Source: SCGC-AG-212-J23 sp035762345
Lineage (GTDB): Bacteria; Pseudomonadota; Gammaproteobacteria; Burkholderiales; SG8-39
Assembly: GCA_035762345.1 (NCBI GenBank)
Contig: DASTPE010000103.1
Coordinates: 1-21,125 of the forward strand
Reading direction: 5' to 3'
Length of the DNA: 21,125 nucleotides
The stretch's first letter is position 1, and the number at the start of each line of letters is the position of its first letter. Made by a program: the position numbers and the translations under genes. Positions 1 through 6,820 of this stretch are shown in pieces. The notes beneath the pieces are model-generated. The model made no database searches. It had not been told where the DNA came from and saw only the letters and a program-made list of their open reading frames with translations.

Positions 1-413
1 GCGACCCGGTCGCGCGCCAGGCGCTCGAGCGGGCTGCGCGCGAGGAAGAGGACCATCTCGCGTGGAGCGCCGAGCGCATCCGCGAGCTTGGGGGTCGGCC
101 GAGCTTCCTTAACCCGCTCTGGTACGCGGGCGCCTTCGCCATCGGTGCCGTGGCGGGCGCGCTGGGAGACCGGTGGAACCTCGCGTTCCTGGCCGAGACC
201 GAGCGCCAGGTGGAGGAGCATCTCGGCGGCCATCTCGAGGAGCTGCCGCCAGAGGACGGCCGCACGCGCGCGATTGTCGAGGGGATGCAGGCCGACGAGG
301 CGAGGCATCGCGCGAGCGCGATCGAGCTCGGCGCGGCGGAACTCCCGGAGCCCGTCAAACGGGCGATGCGCTTTGCTTCGAAGGTCATGACCACGGTAGC
401 GTACCGGGTGTAG
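1..413 (+). CDS. coq7: 3-demethoxyubiquinol 3-hydroxylase Coq7 (5'-truncated by window edge)
   Basis: Coq7 is the di-iron, ferritin-like monooxygenase that hydroxylates demethoxyubiquinol in the penultimate step of ubiquinone synthesis, at the membrane surface. The reading frame is open from base 3 to the TAG at 411-413, giving the last 136 residues of a protein usually about 200 long; the start lies outside the window. The visible part carries the expected carboxylate/histidine helices: EEEDHL, ERQVEEH and DEARH, which in this family supply iron ligands, and the small-residue hydrophobic stretch near WYAGAFAIGAVAGALGD. It ends with the family-typical VMTTVAYRV. The MetX-like gene follows 25 bases downstream on the same strand with its own strong ribosome binding site, so co-transcription is possible but not shown. 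Family assignment is confident; only the N-terminus is unseen. Confidence 0.93.
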   Translation, partial: DPVARQALERAAREEEDHLAWSAERIRELGGRPSFLNPLWYAGAFAIGAVAGALGDRWNLAFLAETERQVEEHLGGHLEELPPEDGRTRAIVEGMQADEARHRASAIELGAAELPEPVKRAMRFASKVMTTVAYRV

Positions 414-438
414 AGCTTAGATAAGGGAGGGGGACAGA

Positions 439-1602
439 ATGACGATCCGCACTGCAGCTGCTGCCGTTCTTGCAGCTCTGCTCGTAGCAAGCAATGCGTT
501 CGCCCAGCTCCTGACGGAGAAGAAGTACTTTACGCTGCCGCAGTACACGACCGCAGGCGGCAAGACGATCAAGAACGTGCGCGTCGGGTACGAGACCTAC
601 GGCAAGCTGAACGCCGCGGGCGACAACGCGGTCTTCATTGCGCATTTCTTTTCCGGCACTTCGCATGCCGCCGGCCGCTACAAGCCCGATGAGAAGGCGG
701 CGGGCTACTGGGACGCAATCATCGGCCCGGGCAAGGCAATCGACACCGACAAGTATTTCGTCGTCAGTGCCGATACGCTCGTGAACCTTAACGTGAAAAG
801 CCCCATGGTCGGCACCGTCGGCCCGGCCACCGTCAACCCGGACACGGGGAAGCCCTATGGCTCAACCTTCCCGGTGGTTTCGATGAAGGATTCGGTGCGA
901 GTACACAAGGCGCTGGTCGATTCGCTGGGGATCAAGAAGCTGCGGGCGGTGGCGGGGCCCTCCGGCGGCTCGATCCAGGCGCTGGAGTGGAGTGCCGAAT
1001 ACCCGGAGCTCGTCGAGCGCGTGATCCACGTTATCGGCCCCGGGCTCGACATCCATCCCTATGTGATCGGCCTGCTCGATATCTGGATGATGCCGATCAA
1101 GATGGATCCGAATTGGAAAGGCGGGGATTATTTCGGCGGCCCTGAGCCCAACGAAGGCGTTGCACAGGCACTCAAGACGGTGACGCTGACGGCGCTGCAT
1201 TTCGGCTGGGCCGAGAAGGTGCACGGCTACAAGTGGGCGGGCGAAGGCAAGGACCCGGGCGACGCCATGGGGAACCTCTTCGCGATCGAGGATTCGCTCT
1301 ACAAGACCGGTGTGGCGCGCGCCGCCGCGACCGACGCGGCGCATTTCGTGTGGATGGCGAAAGCGAACCAGCTCTACAGCCTGGAGAAGGAGCAGTCTCG
1401 CATCAAGGCGAAGGTGCTGTTTCTTCCGGCGAAAACGGACATGATCTTCCCGCCCGAGCTATCGCGCAGATGGGCCGAGAAGCTCAAGGCGCAAGGAAAC
1501 TACGTCGAGCTTTACGAGATCGATGGCACCAGTGGCCACCTCGACGGCCTCTTCTCAATCGGCAAGGTCGCCGAGCGGATCAAGGCTTTCTTGGAAAAAT
1601 AA
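439..1602 (+). CDS. Exported MetX-like alpha/beta hydrolase (homoserine O-acetyltransferase fold)
   Basis: The 387-residue product starts with a clear Sec-type signal peptide (hydrophobic residues 5-22, AFA before Gln23), so it should act in the periplasm. The rest matches the MetX/homoserine O-acetyltransferase branch of the alpha/beta hydrolases: a YETYG strand near residue 51, nucleophile elbow GPSGGS with Ser175, likely acid Asp334 in PAKTDMIFP, and His367 in SGHLDG. True MetX enzymes are cytoplasmic and usually carry a GGSMGG-type elbow, so this one is probably not a methionine-pathway enzyme; a secreted esterase or acyltransferase is more likely, substrate unknown. The start is supported by an AAGGGAGGGGG ribosome binding site. 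A hairpin separates it from the convergent protease gene. Confidence 0.82.
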   Translation: MTIRTAAAAVLAALLVASNAFAQLLTEKKYFTLPQYTTAGGKTIKNVRVGYETYGKLNAAGDNAVFIAHFFSGTSHAAGRYKPDEKAAGYWDAIIGPGKAIDTDKYFVVSADTLVNLNVKSPMVGTVGPATVNPDTGKPYGSTFPVVSMKDSVRVHKALVDSLGIKKLRAVAGPSGGSIQALEWSAEYPELVERVIHVIGPGLDIHPYVIGLLDIWMMPIKMDPNWKGGDYFGGPEPNEGVAQALKTVTLTALHFGWAEKVHGYKWAGEGKDPGDAMGNLFAIEDSLYKTGVARAAATDAAHFVWMAKANQLYSLEKEQSRIKAKVLFLPAKTDMIFPPELSRRWAEKLKAQGNYVELYEIDGTSGHLDGLFSIGKVAERIKAFLEK

Positions 1603-1621
1603 TCGGGCTCTGGCCCCGATT
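1596..1621 (-). terminator. Likely shared intrinsic terminator between convergent genes
   Basis: A perfect 7-bp stem (AATCGGG at 1601-1607, CCCGATT at 1615-1621) with a 7-base loop lies between the stop codons of the MetX-like gene and the minus-strand protease. Read on the minus strand it is followed by ATTTTT (1600-1596), the usual U-tract; on the plus strand the tail (TTCC) is poor. It therefore fits best as the terminator of the protease gene, with possible weaker function in the other direction. Confidence 0.6.
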
Positions 1622-1623
1622 TC

Positions 1624-2793
1624 CTAGTCCGCGGAGCGCGGCTGCGGGCGCGGCCGCCGGCCGACGTTGACCATCGCCTCGACGTCCTGGCCCTGGCGCT
1701 TGAGCTTCATCTTGGCCGCCTCGCCGGGGACGAGCGCCGCAACGACGTTCAGCATGGCCATGGCGTCGGCGACCGGCTTGCCTTGAACCTCCACCGCCAC
1801 ATCGCCCGGCCGCACGCCGGCCTTGTCGGCAGGGCCGCCGCGCTGCACGAGCGCGATCAGCGCGCCGCGTGTGCCGCCGAGCTGCAGCGACGCGGCGTCG
1901 AGCGGGGTAACATCGCGCAGCTCGACGCCGATCCAGCCTCGCGTCACGCCCCCGGTCTTGATGATCTGATCGAGCACCATCTTGGCGGTCGACACCGGGA
2001 TCGCGAAGCCTATGCCGCCCGCGCTGCCCGTCTGCGAGATGATGAGCGTATTGATGCCGACGAGGTTGCCGCCCGCGTCGATCAGCGCGCCGCCGGAGTT
2101 GCCCGGGTTGATCGCTGCGTCGGTCTGGATGAAGTTTTCGAAAGTCGACATCCCCAGGCCCGAGCGCCCGAGCGCCGACACGATCCCGCTCGTCACCGTA
2201 TGCCCAAGATTGAACGCGTTGCCGATTGCGAGCACTACGTCGCCGACACGCAGCGCGTCGGAGGAGCCGAAACTGATCGCCGGCAGGTTTTCGGCGCTGA
2301 CGCGCAGCACTGCGAGATCGGTATCCGGATCGCTGCCGACCACGCGAGCCAGCAGCTTTTTGCCGTCATGCAGCGCAACCTCGATCTCGTCGGCGCCTTC
2401 AACCACATGATGGTTGGTGAGCACGTAGCCTCCGGCGCTCACCACTACGCCCGAGCCCAGATTGAAGGCGCGCTGCGCGGCGGCATCGTCGGGTAGCTGA
2501 CTGCCGAAGAATCTGCGGAATAGCGGGTCGTTGAGCAACGGGTTGCGCGGCGAGCGGATCTCCTTCGAAGTGGAGATGTTGACGACCGACGGTGCTGCAC
2601 GCTGCACCGCTTCATGAAACGACCCTGCGCGCACCGCGGTCGGAAGCGGGCCAGTCGTTTCCGCCTTCGGCGCTTGCTGCACGACGGTAACCGCGCGCGA
2701 CGGCAGCCACTCCGGATGAAAGGTCGACACCACGAAGAGCACCGCGACCGCGACCGTGGCGGCCTGCGCGAAGATGAGCCAGAGGCGATACAT
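1624..2793 (-). CDS. Membrane-anchored trypsin-like serine protease with PDZ domain (DegS/DegQ type)
   Basis: The 389-residue product is an HtrA/Deg-family envelope protease. Residues 5-23 form a hydrophobic segment without a clear cleavage site, suggesting an N-terminal membrane anchor as in DegS. The protease domain (about 65-270) shows the full triad: His129 in TNHHVV, Asp159 in DPDTDLAVL and Ser233 in NPGNSGGAL. One PDZ domain follows (about 281-375), with a short Arg/Pro-rich tail. One PDZ rather than two, plus the anchor, favours DegS-like over DegP-like architecture. Proteases of this kind degrade or cleave misfolded envelope proteins; DegS itself starts the RpoE response, but that role cannot be inferred here because no rseA is present. 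It is transcribed divergently from petABC, with 126 bases between the start codons. Confidence 0.9.
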   Translation of the reverse strand: MYRLWLIFAQAATVAVAVLFVVSTFHPEWLPSRAVTVVQQAPKAETTGPLPTAVRAGSFHEAVQRAAPSVVNISTSKEIRSPRNPLLNDPLFRRFFGSQLPDDAAAQRAFNLGSGVVVSAGGYVLTNHHVVEGADEIEVALHDGKKLLARVVGSDPDTDLAVLRVSAENLPAISFGSSDALRVGDVVLAIGNAFNLGHTVTSGIVSALGRSGLGMSTFENFIQTDAAINPGNSGGALIDAGGNLVGINTLIISQTGSAGGIGFAIPVSTAKMVLDQIIKTGGVTRGWIGVELRDVTPLDAASLQLGGTRGALIALVQRGGPADKAGVRPGDVAVEVQGKPVADAMAMLNVVAALVPGEAAKMKLKRQGQDVEAMVNVGRRPRPQPRSAD

Positions 2794-2852
2794 TGGGGGT
2801 TCGTAGTAAACCAGATTTCCTCTGAAAATCCAATCGCTTAGGCGCGAAATCG

Positions 2853-2881
2853 TGGACTTTTGCAGGGTCGGTCGCTAGAAT
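2853..2881 (+). promoter_or_regulatory. Candidate sigma-70 promoter of petABC
   Basis: TGGACT (2853-2858, 4 of 6 matches to TTGACA) and TAGAAT (2876-2881, 5 of 6 matches to TATAAT) are separated by exactly 17 bases. Transcription would begin near 2888 and give a leader of roughly 30 bases before the petA ATG. It lies in the only intergenic gap upstream of the operon. The call rests on consensus matching alone. Confidence 0.5.
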
Positions 2882-2919
2882 CGCAGGCTTTTGCGCCCTC
2901 CCATAACAACGCCATCTCC

Positions 2920-3519
2920 ATGAATGAAGAACCAAAACTAGACAAGACGCGGCGCAACCTGGTGGTCGCCACTTCGGTCGTGGGTGGGGCCGCGAGCGTG
3001 GTCGCCGCAGTCCCGTTCATCGCGAGCATGTGGCCTTCGGAGCGCGCCAAGGCGGCCGGGGCCCCGGTCGAAGCGGACATTTCGCGCATCGCGCCGGGCG
3101 AATTGGCAGTGATTGAATGGCGCGGCAAGCCGGTGTGGATCCTCCGCCGCACCAAGGAGATGGTCGACTCGCTTAAGGCCGTCGCGCCGCGCCTGACCGA
3201 TCCCGCGTCGAAGTCTTCCGAGCAGCCGAAGTATGCCGAGAACGAGTACCGCTCGGCCAAGCCCGAGCTGATGGTGATGGAAGGCGTCTGCACGCACCTC
3301 GGCTGCTCTCCGCAGCTGAAGAGCGCGGAAGCCAAGGCGGAGATGGGCGGCGACTGGGTGGGCGGGTTCTACTGTCCGTGCCACGGCTCGAAGTTCGACT
3401 TCGCGGGCCGCGTGTTCCGCGGCGCGCCGGCGCCCACCAACCTCAAAGTGCCGCCGTACACCTTCCTCAGCGACAACACGCTGCTCATCGGCGAAGACCG
3501 GGAAACCAAGGGGGCATAG
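2920..3519 (+). CDS. petA: Ubiquinol-cytochrome c reductase, Rieske iron-sulfur subunit
   Basis: This is the [2Fe-2S] subunit of the cytochrome bc1 complex, which takes the first electron from ubiquinol on the periplasmic side and passes it to cytochrome c1. The 199-residue product has a TRRN-led N-terminus followed by a single hydrophobic anchor (about 14-37), the Tat-type signal anchor typical of bacterial Rieske proteins. The cluster boxes are intact: CTHLGC (ligands Cys124, His126) and CPCHGS (ligands Cys152, His155), with Cys129 and Cys154 as the expected disulfide. The ATG at 2920 was chosen because an upstream in-frame start at 2860 would overlap the candidate promoter and add residues before the Tat signal. 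No strong Shine-Dalgarno sequence is visible. petB starts three bases after the stop. Confidence 0.96.
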   Translation: MNEEPKLDKTRRNLVVATSVVGGAASVVAAVPFIASMWPSERAKAAGAPVEADISRIAPGELAVIEWRGKPVWILRRTKEMVDSLKAVAPRLTDPASKSSEQPKYAENEYRSAKPELMVMEGVCTHLGCSPQLKSAEAKAEMGGDWVGGFYCPCHGSKFDFAGRVFRGAPAPTNLKVPPYTFLSDNTLLIGEDRETKGA

Positions 3520-3522
3520 GCG

Positions 3523-4824
3523 ATGGCATCGCGTCTTCAGGCGCTCTGGGGCTGGTTCGACGCGCGCATGCCTTCGGTCGCGGAGCAGTGGAAGATCCAC
3601 GCTGCCGAGTACTACGCGCCGAAGAACTTCAACTTCTGGTACTTCTTCGGCTCGCTCGCGCTGCTCGTGCTCGTCATTCAGATCGTCTCGGGCATCTTTC
3701 TCACGATGAACTACAAGCCTGACGCGACCCTCGCGTTCGGCTCGGTCGAATACATCATGCGCGACGTGCCGGGCGGGTGGCTGATCCGCTACATCCATTC
3801 CACCGGCGCCTCCGCGTTCTTCATCGTCGTATACCTGCACATGTTCCGCGCCATGCTCTACGGCTCGTACCGCGAGCCGCGCGAGCTGGTCTGGATTTTC
3901 GGCGTATTGATCTACCTCACGCTCATGGGCGAGGCCTTCTTCGGCTACCTGCTGCCGTGGGGACAGATGTCGTACTGGGGTGCGCAGGTCATCGTGAACC
4001 TGTTCGGCACGGTGCCGTTCATCGGTCCAGACCTCGCGCTCTGGATCCGCGGCGACTACGTGGTGTCGGACGCGACGCTCAACCGCTTCTTCGCGCTCCA
4101 CGTGATCGCGCTGCCGCTCGTGCTGCTTGGTCTCGTGGTCGCGCATATCCTGGCGCTGCACGATGTCGGCTCGAACAACCCCGACGGTGTCGAGATCAAG
4201 AAGCTCAAGGGGCCCGACGGCAAGCCGCTCGATGGCATCCCGTTCCATCCGTACTACACCGTGAAGGACCTGGTCGGCGCGGTGGTGTTCCTCGCGATCT
4301 TCTGCGTGGTGATGTTCTTCGTGCCCGAGATGGGCGGCTATTTCCTCGAGCACAACAACTTCATCCCTGCCGATCCGCTGAAGACCCCGGAGCACATTGC
4401 GCCGGTGTGGTACTTCACACCCTACTACTCGATCCTGCGTGCCGTGCCGCCGCTCTTCAACTCGCAGTTTCCGGGCGTGCTCGCCATGGGTGTCGCAGTC
4501 CTGATCCTCTTCTTCCTGCCGTGGCTCGACCGCAGCCCGGTGAAATCGATCCGCTACCGCGGGCCGCTCTACAAGAGCTGGCTCGCCGCGTTCGTGATCG
4601 TATTCGTCATCCTCGGCTATCTCGGCATCGAGCCGACCACGGTGTGGGGGCAGTTTCCGGTGAGGGACGACTCGTTCTTCGGACGATACGTCATCGACAC
4701 CAGGGACGTGGCGACCTGGGTGGCGCGCGTGTGCACGATCGTGTACTTCCTCTTTTTCTTTCTGATGCCGTGGTACACGGCGCGCGACAGGGTGCGGCCG
4801 GTGCCGGAGCGGGTGACGGCATGA
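3523..4824 (+). CDS. petB: Cytochrome b of the bc1 complex
   Basis: Cytochrome b is the membrane core of bc1, holding two b haems and both quinone sites. The 433-residue product has the expected eight hydrophobic helices. The haem ligands are His92/His106 on helix B (14 apart) and His193/His208 on helix D (15 apart). The Qo-site motif reads PVWY (294-297) where mitochondria and alphaproteobacteria have PEWY; I recall this as common in beta/gamma-proteobacteria. The stretch between the last two helices (about residues 371-398, VWGQFP to DVATW) looks longer than in classical cytochrome b. An AAGGGGG ribosome binding site precedes the ATG, and the gene overlaps petC by ATGA, so coupled translation is expected. 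Confidence 0.96.
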   Translation: MASRLQALWGWFDARMPSVAEQWKIHAAEYYAPKNFNFWYFFGSLALLVLVIQIVSGIFLTMNYKPDATLAFGSVEYIMRDVPGGWLIRYIHSTGASAFFIVVYLHMFRAMLYGSYREPRELVWIFGVLIYLTLMGEAFFGYLLPWGQMSYWGAQVIVNLFGTVPFIGPDLALWIRGDYVVSDATLNRFFALHVIALPLVLLGLVVAHILALHDVGSNNPDGVEIKKLKGPDGKPLDGIPFHPYYTVKDLVGAVVFLAIFCVVMFFVPEMGGYFLEHNNFIPADPLKTPEHIAPVWYFTPYYSILRAVPPLFNSQFPGVLAMGVAVLILFFLPWLDRSPVKSIRYRGPLYKSWLAAFVIVFVILGYLGIEPTTVWGQFPVRDDSFFGRYVIDTRDVATWVARVCTIVYFLFFFLMPWYTARDRVRPVPERVTA

Positions 4825-5552
4825 GGACGATTCTTTTCATCATCTTCTTCCTCCCCGGGCTTTCCCTTGCTGCGGCCGGCTACCGTCTGGACCGCTCGCC
4901 GCACGATCCGCGCGATGTGGTCAGCCTGCAGGCGGGCGCGCGCACTTACATCAACTACTGCCTCGGCTGCCACGGCGTGCAGTACATGCGCTACCAGGGG
5001 CTGACCGAGCTCGGCATCAGCGAAGCGCAGGTCAAGGAATACCTGCTCTTCACCGCCGACAAGATCGGGGAGCCGATCCGGACGACAGGGATCGAGCCGA
5101 AGGTGGCGAAGGGCTGGTTCGGTGTGCCGCCGCCGGATTTGTCGGTCGTCGCGCGCTCGCGCGGCGCCGACTGGCTGTACACGTACCTGCGCACCTTCTA
5201 CCGCGACCCGAAGACCGTGACTGGGTGGAACAACGCGGTATTTCCCAACGTCGCCATGCCGCACGCACTGTGGACGCTGCAGGGCGAGAAACGTCTGGAG
5301 GTGATCGCCCACGGCGACAGCGCCGGCCACGCCGCGGTCGAATACAAGTGGTCCGACCTGTCGAAGGGTTCGCTTTCGCCGGCGGAGTACGACGCGACGG
5401 TGCGCGACCTGGTGAATTTCCTGGTCTACGTCGGCGAGCCCGCCGCCGAAAGCCGCAAGGCGATCGGCATCGTCGTGCTCTTCGTGCTGCTGGGCGTGCT
5501 TTTCCCCCTCACCTACTGGTTGAAAAAGGAATTCTGGAAGGACGTGAAGTAG
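4821..5552 (+). CDS. petC: Cytochrome c1 of the bc1 complex
   Basis: Cytochrome c1 receives electrons from the Rieske protein and hands them to soluble cytochrome c in the periplasm. The 243-residue product has a signal peptide (about 1-18), a CLGCH haem c attachment site (Cys47, Cys50, His51), the PPPDLS segment (103-108), the likely axial Met146 in PNVAMPH, and a C-terminal membrane anchor (about 212-233) followed by a Lys-rich cytoplasmic tail. The start is fixed by the ATGA overlap with the petB stop; longer in-frame starts further upstream lie inside petB and are not credible. This completes the three-subunit bacterial bc1 complex. Confidence 0.96.
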   Translation: MRTILFIIFFLPGLSLAAAGYRLDRSPHDPRDVVSLQAGARTYINYCLGCHGVQYMRYQGLTELGISEAQVKEYLLFTADKIGEPIRTTGIEPKVAKGWFGVPPPDLSVVARSRGADWLYTYLRTFYRDPKTVTGWNNAVFPNVAMPHALWTLQGEKRLEVIAHGDSAGHAAVEYKWSDLSKGSLSPAEYDATVRDLVNFLVYVGEPAAESRKAIGIVVLFVLLGVLFPLTYWLKKEFWKDVK

Positions 5553-5588
5553 CGCGCGCCGCGCCTTCTCTCCGCAGGAACCTCGCTC

Positions 5589-6188
5589 ATGATGCAACTT
5601 TATTCGGGCACCACGTGCCCTTTCAGCCACCGTTGCCGGTTCGTGCTCTACGAGAAGGGCATGGACTTCCAGGTCATCGACGTCGACCTGTACAACAAGC
5701 CCGAGGACATCGCGGTAATGAACCCGTACAACCGGCTGCCGGTACTGGTCGAGCGGGATCTGATCCTGTACGAGTCCAACATCATCAACGAGTACATCGA
5801 CGAGCGCTTCCCGCACCCGCAGCTGATGCCCGCTGACCCGGTGATGCGTGCCCGGGCGCGCCTCATGCTCTTCAACATGGAGGTCGAGCTCTTCTCGCAG
5901 ATCGAGCCGCTCGAGTCCGGCAAGGAAAAGCAGGTCGAGCGCGCGCGCCAGCAGGTCACCGACCGCCTGATCGAGCTCGCGCCGGTGTTCACCAGGACCA
6001 AGCACATGCTGGGCGACGACTTCACCATGCTCGACGTGGCGATCGCCCCGCTCCTGTGGAGGCTTGATCACTACGGCATCAAGCTCGGCAAGATCGCGGC
6101 GCCGCTCATGAAATACGCCGAGCGCATCTTCTCGCGCCCTGCCTTCATCGAAGCGCTCACGCCTTCCGAGAAGGTGATGCGAAAATAG
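5589..6188 (+). CDS. sspA: Stringent starvation protein A (GST-fold, RNA polymerase-associated)
   Basis: SspA is a glutathione-S-transferase-fold protein without transferase activity that binds RNA polymerase and alters transcription during starvation and acid stress. The 199-residue product shows the thioredoxin-like N-terminal half (CPFSH near residue 10, NRLPVLVERDLILYESNII at about 49-67) and an all-helical C-terminal half ending SEKVMRK. Two adjacent ATG codons are present; the first (5589) is eight bases from an AGGAA ribosome binding site and is preferred, the second (5592) being the alternative. It follows petC by 36 bases and sspB follows by three, the petABC-sspAB order familiar in Betaproteobacteria. 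Confidence 0.93.
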   Translation: MMQLYSGTTCPFSHRCRFVLYEKGMDFQVIDVDLYNKPEDIAVMNPYNRLPVLVERDLILYESNIINEYIDERFPHPQLMPADPVMRARARLMLFNMEVELFSQIEPLESGKEKQVERARQQVTDRLIELAPVFTRTKHMLGDDFTMLDVAIAPLLWRLDHYGIKLGKIAAPLMKYAERIFSRPAFIEALTPSEKVMRK

Positions 6189-6191
6189 TCG

Positions 6192-6644
6192 ATGGCGGAG
6201 ACCCCGACCAAGCCGTACCTGCTGCGCGCGCTATTCGAGTGGTGCGTGGATAACGGCTACACGCCGCACCTCGCGGTGCGCGTCGACTCCAGAACCCAGG
6301 TGCCGGCGGAATACGTGAAGGGCGGCGAGATCACGCTCAACATCAGCCCCAACGCCGTGCACAAGCTGCAGATTGGCAACGAGCTGGTCGAGTTTTCGGC
6401 GCGCTTCGGCGGTGTCGCGCGCCAGATCTCGCTCCCGATCAGCAACATCTATGCGCTCTACGCGCGTGAGACCGGGCACGGCATGACCTTCGACACCGAG
6501 GGGCCCAAGCCCCGCGTGCAAGCGAGAGGCGGGTCTGAGGCCCCTGCCACCACGGGCAAGCCGCCCACCGCGCTGCCCGCCCCCTCTTCAGATCCGAAAA
6601 AGCCCTCCGGCGGCGGCAAGCCGACATTACGCAGGATTAAATAG
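6192..6644 (+). CDS. sspB: Stringent starvation protein B, ClpXP specificity adaptor
   Basis: SspB tethers ssrA-tagged proteins from stalled ribosomes to the ClpXP protease. The 150-residue product has the folded substrate-binding domain in the first ~110 residues (KPYLLRALFEWC, ARFGGVARQISLPISN, ALYARETGHGM), a Pro/Gly-rich flexible linker, and a C-terminal ClpX-binding peptide, KPTLRRIK, matching the known xB motif pattern. It starts three bases after sspA and is presumably translated from the same mRNA. The next feature is a tRNA gene about 60 bases downstream. Confidence 0.93.
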   Translation: MAETPTKPYLLRALFEWCVDNGYTPHLAVRVDSRTQVPAEYVKGGEITLNISPNAVHKLQIGNELVEFSARFGGVARQISLPISNIYALYARETGHGMTFDTEGPKPRVQARGGSEAPATTGKPPTALPAPSSDPKKPSGGGKPTLRRIK

Positions 6645-6663
6645 GCGGCCTTATAGAACAGCT

Positions 6664-6689
6664 CCATTTTCCGAAATGCGCGAAAATGG
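6664..6689. repeat. Inverted repeat between sspB and the tRNA gene
   Basis: CCATTTTC (6664-6671) and GAAAATGG (6682-6689) form a perfect 8-bp stem around a 10-base loop. No U-tract follows on either strand, so it is not a standard intrinsic terminator. It continues into GGGGTCAGTCCC, itself a small dyad. The composition resembles dispersed palindromic elements found in other proteobacterial intergenic regions, but copy number cannot be judged from one window. Confidence 0.5.
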
Positions 6690-6701
6690 GGTCAGTCCCT
6701 T

Positions 6702-6776
6702 GCCGGTTTAGCTCAGGGGCAGAGCAACCGCCTTGTAAGCGGTAGGTCGTCCGTTCGATTCGGACAACCGGCACCA
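6702..6776 (+). tRNA. tRNA-Thr (anticodon UGU), CCA encoded
   Basis: A complete cloverleaf can be folded by eye: acceptor GCCGGTT/AACCGGC (7 bp), D-stem GCTC/GAGC, anticodon stem ACCGC/GCGGT around loop CTTGTAA with anticodon TGT, and T-stem GTCCG/CGGAC around TTCGATT. Discriminator A and the CCA end are encoded. UGU reads ACA and other ACN threonine codons. It is a 75-base gene on the same strand as sspB and the glutaminase gene. Confidence 0.95.
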
Positions 6777-6820
6777 TCTTCGACGGGCACGGTTTGTGCA
6801 GCGTCTGCTTCCAAAAGAAC

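Noticed and set aside
2860..2881. TTGCAG as -35 for TAGAAT upstream of petA
   Set aside because: The spacer is only 10 bases; TGGACT at 2853 gives 17 and was preferred.
2938..4395. Minus-strand open frame (485 codons) opposite petA and petB
   Set aside because: It is a codon-bias shadow of two certain genes, dominated by His, Glu and Arg.
3777..4820. Upstream in-frame extension of petC through petB
   Set aside because: The extension is out-of-frame petB sequence; cytochrome c1 begins with its signal peptide at the ATGA overlap.
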